64,000 bases of DNA, taken from contig NZ_JABXYX010000013.1 of the NCBI RefSeq assembly GCF_017982655.1, positions 33,254-97,253 of the forward strand. Direction: 5' to 3'. This stretch comes from Brasilonema sp. CT11 (lineage in GTDB: Bacteria; Cyanobacteriota; Cyanobacteriia; Cyanobacteriales; Nostocaceae). This document shows, one piece after another, positions 46,034-54,974 of the stretch. Under the pieces are notes generated by a model. It had not been told where the DNA came from, ran no database searches, and saw only the letters and a list, made by a program, of their open reading frames with translations. The translations under genes and the position numbers were made by a program. Position 1 is the first letter of the stretch. Each line of letters opens with the position of its first letter.

Positions 46034-46954
46034 TTATTCCCAGTCGTCCTCTTGCTGTGAGTGTTTCTCTATTTGAGAAATCGCCAACTTGATCACTGGT
46101 TGAACCCCTGTTTCACTTTCTTGCCCTAACGCCGCTTGCAAGGGTTCTAACGCCGTGCGATCGCCTATCTTCATTAATGCCAGTGCAGCTGCTTTGCGGC
46201 TTTGCCAATCAGGATGATCCAGTAACGAAATCAAGTTGGCAACTGCTGGTCGATAGCTCAAATTACCCAAGACTGCTGCGGCTTCGCAGCGTACATTTGT
46301 GTCTGGATCGCCCAGGGCTTTAACCACAATCCCAAATGCTTCCTCTTGGGGGTTTTCTTGGAGAATTTTGGCGATCGCCCCAATCACAGCAGCGCGAACG
46401 TCAGGCGAGTCAGAGTCAATTACCTTATAAATATACTCCTTTGCCTGTGCGCCGATAAATGCCAGCGCCCATGCGGCATGACCCTTGGTATTTTCAGAGG
46501 AATTTGAGTCCGCTAAAATTTCCAGCAAAGGTGGTACAGCTGCCTCACCTGTCCTAGCCAGCGCACCAACTGATGAACCCTGGACAACTGTGTCTTCATC
46601 ATTGAGGAAAGAATGAACCAGAACCGGAACTGCTTTTGGATCAGCAATAATTGTCAGAGTTTTGGCGCTGGCGCGACGCACAACCACATTTGGGTGATGT
46701 GCCAGTGCTTCCAGTAAGAATGGAGTTGCCAATTCACCAATTTGACCGAGTGTCTCTGCAACTCGCATCCTAACCAACCCGCGTGAATCTCCTAAAGACT
46801 CAATTATCCGTTTGAGGAGTTCATGGTCATTGGGATTGAAGGTGTCCAGATCCATTTGCTCCTTAACCATTTCCAGCAAAGCATCGGTTTGTTCCTGGGA
46901 CGGTGGTATTAAATTCTGGCCGGATTTCGTTTCACTATTGAGCAGATCACTCAT
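46034..46954 (-). CDS. cpeF: CpeF-type HEAT-repeat bilin lyase
   Basis: 306 residues. HEAT-like repeats throughout (VRMRVAETLGQIGELATPF, VVRRASAKTLTIIADPKAVP, VQGSSVGALARTGEAAVPPL, HAAWALAFIGAQAKEYIY). The N-terminal MVKEQMDLDTFNPNDHELL and the overall length match my memory of CpeF, which attaches the doubly linked phycoerythrobilin to the phycoerythrin beta subunit in Fremyella; MpeV-like lyases are related. Other E/F-type lyases (PecE/F, CpcE/F) remain possible. First gene of a probable four-gene minus-strand operon ending with the methyltransferase at 43833. Confidence 0.7.
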   Translation of the reverse strand: MSDLLNSETKSGQNLIPPSQEQTDALLEMVKEQMDLDTFNPNDHELLKRIIESLGDSRGLVRMRVAETLGQIGELATPFLLEALAHHPNVVVRRASAKTLTIIADPKAVPVLVHSFLNDEDTVVQGSSVGALARTGEAAVPPLLEILADSNSSENTKGHAAWALAFIGAQAKEYIYKVIDSDSPDVRAAVIGAIAKILQENPQEEAFGIVVKALGDPDTNVRCEAAAVLGNLSYRPAVANLISLLDHPDWQSRKAAALALMKIGDRTALEPLQAALGQESETGVQPVIKLAISQIEKHSQQEDDWE

Positions 46955-47082
46955 TATTAATTACCTATCACCAATGACTGTGTGGGATGAGCTAGCTGTG
47001 CATGCCAAAAATGAGTAGAACGAATCGCACTAAACCACAGTATAATAAGCTTTGTCACTTTTAGCATCGCTGCCTTTTTGTA

Positions 47083-47322
47083 TTAATGACTCGTCAACAG
47101 AGCAGTTTGGCGATCGCGGAGGTCTTTGAGCACAGCATCAATTTTGGCAAGTTCCGGTTCAAGTTGAGCGAGTGCGGTTGCCTTCATCACCTTAGCCTTT
47201 TGCGCCGTTGCTAGCCTTTGATTAATCAACCTTTCGCGATATTCCTCAAATTCTGCAATCACCTCGCTCAGTTCTTCAGGGGAAGTTTGATTTGTTGGCG
47301 TGTGTTCTGAATTTTCAGTCAT
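47083..47322 (-). CDS. Small coiled-coil hypothetical protein
   Basis: 79 residues, highly charged and helical, no Cys, with a heptad-like stretch from about residue 18 to 74 (LSEVIAEFEEYRERLINQRL to LAKIDAVLKDLRDRQ). Reads as a single coiled coil. No known function. It lies 128 bp upstream of cpeF on the same strand, so it may be the first gene of that operon. Confidence 0.6.
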   Translation of the reverse strand: MTENSEHTPTNQTSPEELSEVIAEFEEYRERLINQRLATAQKAKVMKATALAQLEPELAKIDAVLKDLRDRQTALLTSH

Positions 47323-47439
47323 TTTGAGTTTTTCCTAAAGTTGTATTTATAAAAAGTCTAAGCTCGATTTTCTCAGATCACGTCACCACCAAGCAAACCT
47401 TTTTGATTACAGTGATGGTAAGTTGTGCCATATATTGCT

Positions 47440-48096
47440 ATGGATATTCACGAAATCAAAACTGCTTTAAATAATTCTGATTTTCAATATCGATTGAAAG
47501 CGATCGCTGCCCTCAAAGACTATACACCAGAGGTAGCCGTTCCCCTACTCACCAGCAAACTTCGTGATTCGGAATTTCTGGTGCGATCGTTTGTTGCTAT
47601 GGGACTGGGCAAACAACAGACTGCTGAATCCTTCGCTGCCTTGCTGGAGTTGATGAAATTTGACAACACCCCCAACGTCCGGGCAGAGGCTGCGAGTTCT
47701 CTTTCTCTGTTTGGCAAAGTTGCTGCGTCTCATTTGGTTTTCACCTTTTTTCGGGATGATCACTGGTTAGTACGGCGTAGTATTCTGGCAGTGCTGGTTG
47801 ATCTGGAGTGTCCTAACGAATTGTTTGAAATCTGCATCCAAGCTTTAGCGGGAGAAGACTTTAGCGTACAGGCAGATGCCATAGATGCGCTTGGTACATT
47901 TGCTCTAACAAGTCTTGAGGAACCCGCTTTGTCTCAGTTGTTGGCGCTCGTTGGTTCAGAGTCTAAACAAATTCGCATACATGTTGTTCAGGCACTGAAG
48001 CGGTTTGATCATCCGCAGGCAAAAGAAGCCCTGAGGCAACTTCGCCAAGACCGAGATCATCAAGTCGTCGCCGCTGTACTAGAAAACTTGCTTTAG
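47440..48096 (+). CDS. HEAT-repeat protein
   Basis: 218 residues from ATG 47440; a GTG at 47425 is the alternative. Five to six HEAT-like repeats (LKAIAALKDYTPEVAVPLL, VRSFVAMGLGKQQTAESF, VRRSILAVLVDLECPNEL, VQADAIDALGTFALTSL). It resembles general cyanobacterial HEAT proteins more than CpeZ or NblB as I recall them. It is transcribed divergently from the small coiled-coil gene and cpeF, so it probably belongs to the phycobilisome locus, perhaps as a scaffold or chaperone. Confidence 0.8.
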   Translation: MDIHEIKTALNNSDFQYRLKAIAALKDYTPEVAVPLLTSKLRDSEFLVRSFVAMGLGKQQTAESFAALLELMKFDNTPNVRAEAASSLSLFGKVAASHLVFTFFRDDHWLVRRSILAVLVDLECPNELFEICIQALAGEDFSVQADAIDALGTFALTSLEEPALSQLLALVGSESKQIRIHVVQALKRFDHPQAKEALRQLRQDRDHQVVAAVLENLL

Positions 48097-48391
48097 CAGT
48101 GATGTGTTTTGACCCAAAAAGAATTCCTCTCCTTGGCAGACAGTATCCAAGGAGGGAACGCTATCATAGAAATACATAATTATGTTGAATTTGCAAAAAA
48201 AATTCATGGAGTTAGAAAATCTATCAAAAAGACTTCTAGCCCGCTATTGTCAAACGAAACAATCTAGTTTGTATGATCATAGAACTAAAAAAGTATAAAC
48301 TTTGACAGATTTTCTTCACCAGTTTGTCAAAATTCATAGAGACAAAAACACTAAAATGCCGTAGTTTCGCTCATAGTTAAAGAGGTTATTT

Positions 48392-48592
48392 ATGTCTGAC
48401 ACTCTCCCAGGTCAAATGACGTGGAAAGCCCCAGGTACAACAGATTGTGTGTTACATCTGCGACACAATTCCTCAGAACCTTGGCGGTATTATAAGGAAT
48501 TCCCAGAGTATGTTGTGCCTGATCCACCCGACTTTTCAGAAGGGTATGCGACATTTGTTGCACTCTTGAAAAAGAAGTGGGAAACGGTTTGA
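48392..48592 (+). CDS. Small conserved-looking hypothetical protein
   Basis: 66 residues; start ATG 48392 with GAGG about 7 nt upstream. Sequence features: LPGQMTWKAPGTTDCVLHLR, EPWRYYKEFPEYV, DPPDFSEGYATF. Mostly polar with several Trp/Tyr/Pro residues, no membrane segment or metal motif. I do not recognise the family. It sits alone between the HEAT-repeat and histidine kinase genes. Confidence 0.5.
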   Translation: MSDTLPGQMTWKAPGTTDCVLHLRHNSSEPWRYYKEFPEYVVPDPPDFSEGYATFVALLKKKWETV

Positions 48593-48649
48593 TGTTCATA
48601 AATTCTCATGACAGCGGTTTTCAGGATAATCTGCAAGTGAAACAAATTG

Positions 48650-50197
48650 TTATGAGGCATCACCGGGAGCGTTAAGCGCAGCTCTGCCGTAGGCAATCGC
48701 CAGCCGCACTGTAAAAATGGAACCTTCATTTAGCTTACTTTTGACAGAAATAGAGCCACTAGAGCGAGATAGCAATAATTGCACAATTGATAAGCCTAAG
48801 CCAACACTACCAGAATCTTCTGTTGTGGTTGGACGTAAGCGATAAAAGCGCTCAAAGATTTTAGGAATCTCGCTATCAGCAATACCAATACCAGTATCGC
48901 GAAATTCCAATTGGACATAATCACCCTGAACACGTCCTTGTACCCAAACTTGTCCACCTTTGGGGGTGAAATTAATGCTGTTGGAAAGCAAATTAATTAC
49001 AATCTGCCTTAGTCCACCACTGACACACCAAACAGCTGGAAGTTGAGTTCCTACAGTGTAGGCTACCATGATGCCTTTTTCTCGGGCTAGGGGCTGATAA
49101 ATACTCACCACTCCAGGCACAACTTCCGAAAGACGTACAACCTCCAAAGGCATCTGTGGTAAATTGCGCTCTAACTGCACCATATCAAACACTCCAGTAA
49201 TCAGAGCATTTTGGCGATCGCACTCTTGTTTAAGCATTTGAAAATAACGTTGTTTTGAAGCGATTTTCAAATGAGGAGAATTTAAAAGACTCAGAGCTGT
49301 TTTCATGTGTGTTAGAGGTGCACGTAGTTCCTGGCACACACTGCTCAAATATTCATCTTTGAGTTGCAGATTCTCTTGGAGTTTTTGATTTTTCTGCTGC
49401 ATGTTAGCAAGACGCTTTGTCGTTCTTTGACGATAAATTTCATCTTGTTGCTGAAGTTGTTTTGCCAACAGTTGACTGATAAGTGTTGGTTCTGGTGCTG
49501 AAGGACAAATAAAATCAGCAGGCATAAGTAAAGATGACTGTGGTCTGATGGCAGATTTCATCACATCCAACACGAGTTGAATAGTTTGTCCCTCAAAAAT
49601 CGTCACAGCAAGTAACGGTGCAGTTTTTTTTCTATTTGCTTTCGCCAAATTGTTTTGGCGTGATCTATTGGGTCTATGAGCCAAAATCAGACAGCAATAC
49701 TGCGACGACAACACCATCACAAAGTATTCCCGTTGTAACTGGCTATTTGGTGCGCTTTGAACCAGGAAAGATTGGGAAAATGAAGAGGTCGGGGAGGTAC
49801 TGCTGTACTCTTGCACAGAATCTTTGCTAAGGTGTGGCGTTTGTGTCAACACAGGAGAGTTTCCTCGTTGAGTCCCAGTGGTGTGTCTCTGGCGTGAGGA
49901 CGAGGGAGTTTGTTCTCCTTCTACTTCTGTTTTGCTTTCCTGAATGTGCAAAGTACGAATGACACCAGACATCGTCACTTGTTGTTGATAACGCTGAATT
50001 TCTGAGTGCCAAATTTTTCCAGGTGGTAGTTTAACCCACAAAGTAGCTGCAATCTGTTGCTCAATGAGTAAATCAATTTGTGATTTCAATTGTGCTAGCA
50101 GAGTTGCAGGACTATGAGGCAATAGTTGCGCAAGCGCTTGCATCCCTGAAGCCAACTGCTGATAAATGGACACATCCTGAGCAAAAGAAAAGTTCAT
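48650..50197 (-). CDS. Histidine kinase-like protein with substituted H-box
   Basis: 515 residues. Residues 1-230 form a sensory region of DICT-like character (FVMVLSSQYCCLILAHRP, VTIFEGQTIQLVLDVMKSAI); a coiled coil follows (about 245-290). The dimerisation helix reads SSVCQELRAPLTHMKTAL: the phosphoacceptor His before E is Gln. The ATPase part is intact: N-box RQIVINLLSNSINF, G1 FRDTGIGIADSEIPK, G2 VGLGLSIVQLL. So it may bind ATP without autophosphorylating at the usual site, or use the nearby His of THM. No adjacent response regulator. Cytoplasmic, no membrane helices. Confidence 0.88.
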   Translation of the reverse strand: MNFSFAQDVSIYQQLASGMQALAQLLPHSPATLLAQLKSQIDLLIEQQIAATLWVKLPPGKIWHSEIQRYQQQVTMSGVIRTLHIQESKTEVEGEQTPSSSRQRHTTGTQRGNSPVLTQTPHLSKDSVQEYSSTSPTSSFSQSFLVQSAPNSQLQREYFVMVLSSQYCCLILAHRPNRSRQNNLAKANRKKTAPLLAVTIFEGQTIQLVLDVMKSAIRPQSSLLMPADFICPSAPEPTLISQLLAKQLQQQDEIYRQRTTKRLANMQQKNQKLQENLQLKDEYLSSVCQELRAPLTHMKTALSLLNSPHLKIASKQRYFQMLKQECDRQNALITGVFDMVQLERNLPQMPLEVVRLSEVVPGVVSIYQPLAREKGIMVAYTVGTQLPAVWCVSGGLRQIVINLLSNSINFTPKGGQVWVQGRVQGDYVQLEFRDTGIGIADSEIPKIFERFYRLRPTTTEDSGSVGLGLSIVQLLLSRSSGSISVKSKLNEGSIFTVRLAIAYGRAALNAPGDAS

Positions 50198-50535
50198 GGG
50201 TTAGCACAACAAGGAAAATAATCAACTAAAAAATTCTGCACTAACTTCTCATCTTAATTAATAAAGTCGCAAAAAAACCTTGTCTTATGATTATTCACAG
50301 AAAAAAGACACAGATAGCTAAGTATTAATATTTGTATATATAGGAATTCTAAATCATAAGCCCCTACACCCTTTCTTGGTCAAGCCAGAGGCTTATCGCA
50401 TGATTCATATTTTGGTTCAGCAACGCCTAAAGAAACACTTCCCTCACTCAAGAGTGTTTCTTCACAGTCATACCAAAAAACGCTAAGTTTTCTCTCAGCG
50501 TCTACGAAATATTGTTATATTCTGAGCTAAACAAA
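50198..50535. other. Intergenic region with terminator-like hairpin
   Basis: No ORF supported. Contains the AAGAAACACT / AGTGTTTCTT hairpin (50430-50462), which lies downstream of the hypothetical gene at 50536. Confidence 0.55.
50430..50462 (-). terminator. Putative terminator hairpin
   Basis: Arms AAGAAACACT and AGTGTTTCTT with a 13-nt loop. It is about 75 bp after the stop of the minus-strand hypothetical gene, so it fits as its terminator. Confidence 0.5.
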
Positions 50536-50967
50536 TTACTCACGAGTTGATTTGACAACATTCAAAAGGCGATCGCGAATTGCCTTGAGTTGCTCTTCAT
50601 TGTTGACTGGTGAGCGTGGTGGTGGTAATTCTGTATTAGGCCAAGTGGTTAAATCAAAGCAAGGACATGCCAACGGCGGCATACCCAAATTTTTCACAGG
50701 TACTGGCATATCGCAACGCGCGCAGGGAGAAACATCCCAAGCAGGTGTCAGCAATTGTGCTATGGTTTCCCGTGTACCTTCTATGTAGCAGTCGCCTGAC
50801 TCAGGTAAAATAATCCTTTGCCAGCACTGTTCAAACTCATCGCTATAGCGATCGCCAGCTATAACTTTTTGCGGCTGTAAGGTTGCCGCACCGTTGTCTA
50901 TGACAACTTTTTTGCCTAGCTGGAACCAGTAAGCTAAATATCTTTTTACGTCTTGTTGTGATGCCAT
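50536..50967 (-). CDS. Conserved cyanobacterial hypothetical protein with CxxC site
   Basis: 143 residues. N-terminal VKRYLAYWFQLGKKVV, central YSDEFEQCWQRIIL and a C-terminal CARCDMPVP ... LACPCFDL (C-x2-C and C-x-C) that could bind zinc. No membrane segment. I recall similar unannotated cyanobacterial proteins. Located downstream of cobU on the same strand (77 bp), possibly cotranscribed. Confidence 0.65.
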   Translation of the reverse strand: MASQQDVKRYLAYWFQLGKKVVIDNGAATLQPQKVIAGDRYSDEFEQCWQRIILPESGDCYIEGTRETIAQLLTPAWDVSPCARCDMPVPVKNLGMPPLACPCFDLTTWPNTELPPPRSPVNNEEQLKAIRDRLLNVVKSTRE

Positions 50968-51044
50968 ACTAAAATTCTAGACTGTAGATTCTAGTTTTTA
51001 TGTGAGGAATTTTGAATAAACTCTTAAGAAGAGTTACTGAGTTC

Positions 51045-51623
51045 TTAACTATTAGTTACTTTGCGATTTCTATGCGAGTTTTTTAATTTAGCCAAAGGCG
51101 AACCGAGCAAGCTCAAATTGAGAACATGACCCCCTGTTACTAAATAAACTTCTTGGCTGATACCTGCCAACTGACGTACCAAATGACCTAGGCGATCGCG
51201 GAAGGTTCGACCAATAGGATAAGCTGGCACAACACCCCAACCTGTTTCCTCTGCAACAAAAATCACATCAGCAGCAACTAACTCCACTGTTTGTAAAAAC
51301 TCTTGAACAATGTTTTCCCAAATAAACTCGTCTTGTTCCAAAAAATTTGCAACCCAAGTACCTAAAGAATCTACCAAAAGACAGATATTTTGTTCTGCGT
51401 TCGCAAGAGTTACAGACAATTCATATGGCACTTCTAATGTCGCCCAATCTTGAGGACGGCGTTGTTTATGTTGTAGAATACGTTGTTGCCATTCTTTATC
51501 TTCTGAGTTTTCTACTGCCGTTGCCACATAGATAACCGCTTTTTGTGATTGCATAGCCAAAATTTCTGCCCATTCACTTTTACCAGAACGTGCTGGTCCA
51601 GTTACTAATACGACTTTACTCAA
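51045..51623 (-). CDS. cobU: Adenosylcobinamide kinase / adenosylcobinamide-phosphate guanylyltransferase
   Basis: 192 residues. Bifunctional enzyme of cobalamin nucleotide-loop assembly. P-loop GPARSGKSEWAE at residues 9-20, the guanylylated His in LQHKQRRPQDWATLE near 52, LLVDSLGTWVANFL near 82 and FVAEETGWGVVPAYPIGRTF near 120 match CobU/CobP. Full length. Relevant to pseudo- or true B12 synthesis; other cob genes in the window are only cobA/hemD. Confidence 0.95.
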   Translation of the reverse strand: MSKVVLVTGPARSGKSEWAEILAMQSQKAVIYVATAVENSEDKEWQQRILQHKQRRPQDWATLEVPYELSVTLANAEQNICLLVDSLGTWVANFLEQDEFIWENIVQEFLQTVELVAADVIFVAEETGWGVVPAYPIGRTFRDRLGHLVRQLAGISQEVYLVTGGHVLNLSLLGSPLAKLKNSHRNRKVTNS

Positions 51624-51690
51624 AGCTGTTTACCTAGTATCTTGAATTGAGAAGGGTTGCAACTCTACTAGGTTATCAGTAAATGATGTA

Positions 51691-52521
51691 GTGGCTCTTG
51701 TGCCTTTATCCTTGAACACTACAAACACAACACACTTTGATATTCGTATGAAAGCAGGCATAAAACGCATAGAGGCAACTCTACACGATTTAGGGACTCG
51801 CAACACTGCTGGGTCTGTCGAACCAGATACTTCAACAAAGCAGTCTCTATCGTTTCGGATCAGCTTTGGGGGAGCAGAGCACTCAGCAGATCATCCTGAG
51901 CTTTGCGAGGAAGAGCATTCTAGACACTTGGAACAAAACTTAGCTACCTACAATACTTCTGTGCAAACTTTTTCAGCGCAAGACAGCAGTGGCAAAACAC
52001 CAAGCCTACCAAAGCTCAAAACTCCTGGTTTTACTAGCCATCGCAACGGAGCAAATCCGGCCTTTGCAATGAATTTGTTGCAAGATATTCAGGAAAGTGT
52101 CGGATCTTGGCAAAAAGAACTGCAAAAAATTCTCCGCCAGATTCAAGATCTTTATTTAGAAGGACCCATTGTCAATGGCTGGCTAGAATCCCATGAACGC
52201 GAACCCGAACCAGGAGGAACCGCAACACTGCGCCATGCAGAAGTTGACCGTTTGATGGACTACGTAGAAGAAATTTGTGCAGAAAAGACAAATGTTTCCT
52301 GCCAATCACCCCGTGCTGGGTATCGTTTGTGTGGTTTGGATGCTTCTGGTAAAGTGTGGTCACGTCCATGTCCACCTGATCAGGTTGCAAGCGTGAGCAT
52401 GGCAATTGCGCGTTACCAAAAATTGCGCCAACTGTTGGGACGAAAGCAAGATCTAGAAACTCGTCTGAATCAACTAGCAGAAACTCTTGTGATTTTGCAC
52501 GGTCATATTCAATCGCAGTAA
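51691..52521 (+). CDS. Hypothetical protein (cyanobacterial)
   Basis: 276 residues from GTG 51691; the ATG at 51748 (MKAGIKRIEATLHDLG) is an alternative and may be the real start. The middle third (about 30-110) is Ser/Thr-rich and low in complexity. The C-terminal half has SVGSWQKELQKILRQIQDLY, GWLESHERE and a terminal helical stretch QKLRQLLGRKQDLETRLNQL. No known motif; I do not recognise a function. It lies divergent from cobU with 67 bp between starts. Confidence 0.65.
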   Translation: MALVPLSLNTTNTTHFDIRMKAGIKRIEATLHDLGTRNTAGSVEPDTSTKQSLSFRISFGGAEHSADHPELCEEEHSRHLEQNLATYNTSVQTFSAQDSSGKTPSLPKLKTPGFTSHRNGANPAFAMNLLQDIQESVGSWQKELQKILRQIQDLYLEGPIVNGWLESHEREPEPGGTATLRHAEVDRLMDYVEEICAEKTNVSCQSPRAGYRLCGLDASGKVWSRPCPPDQVASVSMAIARYQKLRQLLGRKQDLETRLNQLAETLVILHGHIQSQ

Positions 52522-52891
52522 TTTCACTGAAATTTCGCGCTTAGAATACAGAACTCAGGACTCACCAACCCAGAAGGGTTCTTTTACACCTATTAATGAG
52601 TCGGAAACCAGAGAAACTAAAGTTATTCGTATTGAGTTGTAAACATAATTCTGAGTTCTGTTTTTTGAATTATTCAGAAAAATCTTCGTAAAGAACTAAA
52701 GATAATTTCATATTTTCTAAAAAAAGTTGTTTTTTAGTGAGAAATATTTGCTATAGATAAGATCAACAGCAGGCTAGAGTGAGACTTTGTTATTGCTTAG
52801 TCGTTAATGCTTAGTGGTTAGTAAAATAGCTAACAACTGTCAACCGAAAACGAACAACCAACAAAGTCTAAAAAACATAAACTTAAAGTCT
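52522..52891. other. Intergenic region
   Basis: A+T-rich spacer of about 370 bp before the polysaccharide cluster; no ORF, repeat or clear promoter motif seen. Confidence 0.5.
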
Positions 52892-53824
52892 ATGCCAAAC
52901 ACACAAATCTCTGCGATTATTTGTACTCACAATCGAGACACCTATCTAGGCGCTGCGATAGATAGCCTTTTGGCACAGGATTTTGATGGTGAGTTTGAAG
53001 TCGTGGTCGTGGATAATGGATCGAGCGATCGCACTGTTGAAGTCGTAGAACACAGAAGCCACAATCCTCGCCTTAAGTATATCTTTGAGCCTGTTCTTGG
53101 CTTATCTGTTGCTCGCAACACTGGCGCGAGAGTTGCTAGTGCTGAAATTTTGGCATACCTTGACGACGATGCAGAAGCTAGCTCTAACTGGTTACAGGTT
53201 TTATACTCAGCTTATCAAGATAACCCGAAACTAGCGATCGCTGGTGGTAAAGTGACTCTACTATGGCCAGAAGGAACCCAAGCACCACGTTGGCTATCAA
53301 AAGGATTATCTGCCAATTTGGGAGCATACGACTTAGGCGACAGTATTGTCTACATTAATAACCCAGGACAAACCCCCAGAGGCTTGAACTACTCTATCCG
53401 CCGCAGCTTTCTCGAAACAGTAGGGGGTTTTAATACTCATCTTGGTCGAATTGGGACAAAATTATTATCAAACGAAGAACTGCAAATGACCGAACTTGCC
53501 CTGCAACACCAAATGCAAGTTGCTTATCTTCCCAACGCCACAGTCGCTCACAATGTCTCCCCAGAACGCCTCAAACGCTCTTGGTTTATTAGCCGGGGTT
53601 GGTGGCAAGGAGTGAGTGAGTGTTACCGCGAACAACTTGCTGGCAAAGCTGGTTTCGGTCAATTGCAGCGTGGTAGCGAGCGTTTTTTACGTGGTTTATA
53701 TAAAACATTACAATATTTTCCCGATCCAGCAGAACGATTTGATAAACTTGTGTATGCGTATGGTCAAATTGGATACTTAAGTACTGCTATTCAGGGTCTT
53801 CTGTCCAAATCTAAGAAAGAGTAA
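52892..53824 (+). CDS. GT2-family glycosyltransferase
   Basis: 310 residues from ATG 52892 (ISAIICTHNRDTYLGAAIDS), preferred over the 52814 start because the conserved GT2 fold begins right after it. Asp residues for UDP-sugar are in VVVDNGSSDR and LAYLDDDAEAS. The C-terminal part has LNYSIRRSFLETVGGFNT and HNVSPERLKRSWFISRGWW. Inverting GT2 of the exopolysaccharide type. First gene in a set of two glycosyltransferases and an acetyltransferase, likely an extracellular polysaccharide locus. Confidence 0.9.
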   Translation: MPNTQISAIICTHNRDTYLGAAIDSLLAQDFDGEFEVVVVDNGSSDRTVEVVEHRSHNPRLKYIFEPVLGLSVARNTGARVASAEILAYLDDDAEASSNWLQVLYSAYQDNPKLAIAGGKVTLLWPEGTQAPRWLSKGLSANLGAYDLGDSIVYINNPGQTPRGLNYSIRRSFLETVGGFNTHLGRIGTKLLSNEELQMTELALQHQMQVAYLPNATVAHNVSPERLKRSWFISRGWWQGVSECYREQLAGKAGFGQLQRGSERFLRGLYKTLQYFPDPAERFDKLVYAYGQIGYLSTAIQGLLSKSKKE

Positions 53825-53830
53825 CAACCT

Positions 53831-54739
53831 ATGACTTGTATGTCTTTCAAATTACCCGTGTCCGTCCTCATTCCAGCCAAAAACGAACAAGCAAATTTGC
53901 CTGCTTGTCTGGCAAGTGTTCAAACCGCTGATGAGGTCTTTGTTATAGATTCTCAAAGTACTGACAAAAGCGTCGAAATTGTTCAAAGTTATGCTGCGAA
54001 CGTCGTACAATTTTACTTTAATGGAAGCTGGCCTAAAAAGAAAAATTGGTCTTTAGAAAATTTACCCTTCCGTAACGAGTGGGTGTTAATTGTTGATTGT
54101 GATGAGCGTATTACCTCCGAACTGTGGGATGAAATTGCCCAAGTTATTCAAAATCCCGAATACGATGGTTACTACCTCAACCGCCGAGTCTTTTTCTTAG
54201 GAACATGGATTCGCCACGGTGGTAAATATCCCGATTGGAATTTGCGTTTATTTAAACATAAAAAAGGTCGCTACGAAAACCTGAATACTGAGAATATTTC
54301 CAACACTGGTGATAACGAAGTTCACGAACACGTTATCTTAGATGGAAAAGCTGGATATCTGAAAAACGACATGATACACGAGGATTTCCGTGACCTTTTT
54401 CACTGGATAGAACGGCATAACCGTTATTCCAATTGGGAGGCTCATGTTTATCGAAATCTTCTCGCTGGTAAAGATGATACCGAAACCATTGGCGCAAATC
54501 TCTTCGGGAATGCTCCACAACGTAAGCGCTTTCTGAAAAAACTGTGGGTGCGACTACCATTTAAACCGTTTTTACGGTTTATTTTGTTCTACATCATTCA
54601 GCGTGGTTTTTTGGATGGTAGAGCCGGGTATATTTATGCACGCCTTCTCAGTCAATATCAGTATCAAATAGAGGTCAAACTTTACGAATTACGTCAATAT
54701 AGCGGACAACTCAACATCACATCCACAACCAGCGGCTGA
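53831..54739 (+). CDS. GT2-family glycosyltransferase, WaaE-like
   Basis: 302 residues. VSVLIPAKNEQANLPACLAS, VFVIDSQSTDKSVEI and WVLIVDCDERITSELWDEI are the WaaE/KdtX-type GT2 pattern; PDWNLRLFKHKKGRYEN and GKAGYLKNDMIHEDFRDL follow. The C-terminal region with FLRFILFYIIQRGFLDG suggests membrane association. Only 6 bp after the preceding glycosyltransferase, so they are one operon. The sugar is unknown. Confidence 0.9.
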   Translation: MTCMSFKLPVSVLIPAKNEQANLPACLASVQTADEVFVIDSQSTDKSVEIVQSYAANVVQFYFNGSWPKKKNWSLENLPFRNEWVLIVDCDERITSELWDEIAQVIQNPEYDGYYLNRRVFFLGTWIRHGGKYPDWNLRLFKHKKGRYENLNTENISNTGDNEVHEHVILDGKAGYLKNDMIHEDFRDLFHWIERHNRYSNWEAHVYRNLLAGKDDTETIGANLFGNAPQRKRFLKKLWVRLPFKPFLRFILFYIIQRGFLDGRAGYIYARLLSQYQYQIEVKLYELRQYSGQLNITSTTSG

Positions 54740-54974
54740 GAACCACATGCCCTGGTGAGTGTGGGAGAAAATCGCCCCAGTTTAAAAATTCAAAATTCAT
54801 TTTTGAATAAAGCAAATAGTGCTTTAGGAGCATCTGACAAGCGGCGCACCACCCGTTATGAATGAAAGAAACACTCTTTCCCTTCTTCGGTATTCTTTGT
54901 TAAGCGTGTTTATTAAAAGACAAGGAGACAAGGAAGCTTGTAACCTTGGACTAATGACTAATGACTCATAACTA

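Noticed and set aside
47440-48096. Naming the HEAT protein CpeZ or NblB
   Set aside because: HEAT repeats are too general, and the sequence does not match my memory of either protein; left unnamed.
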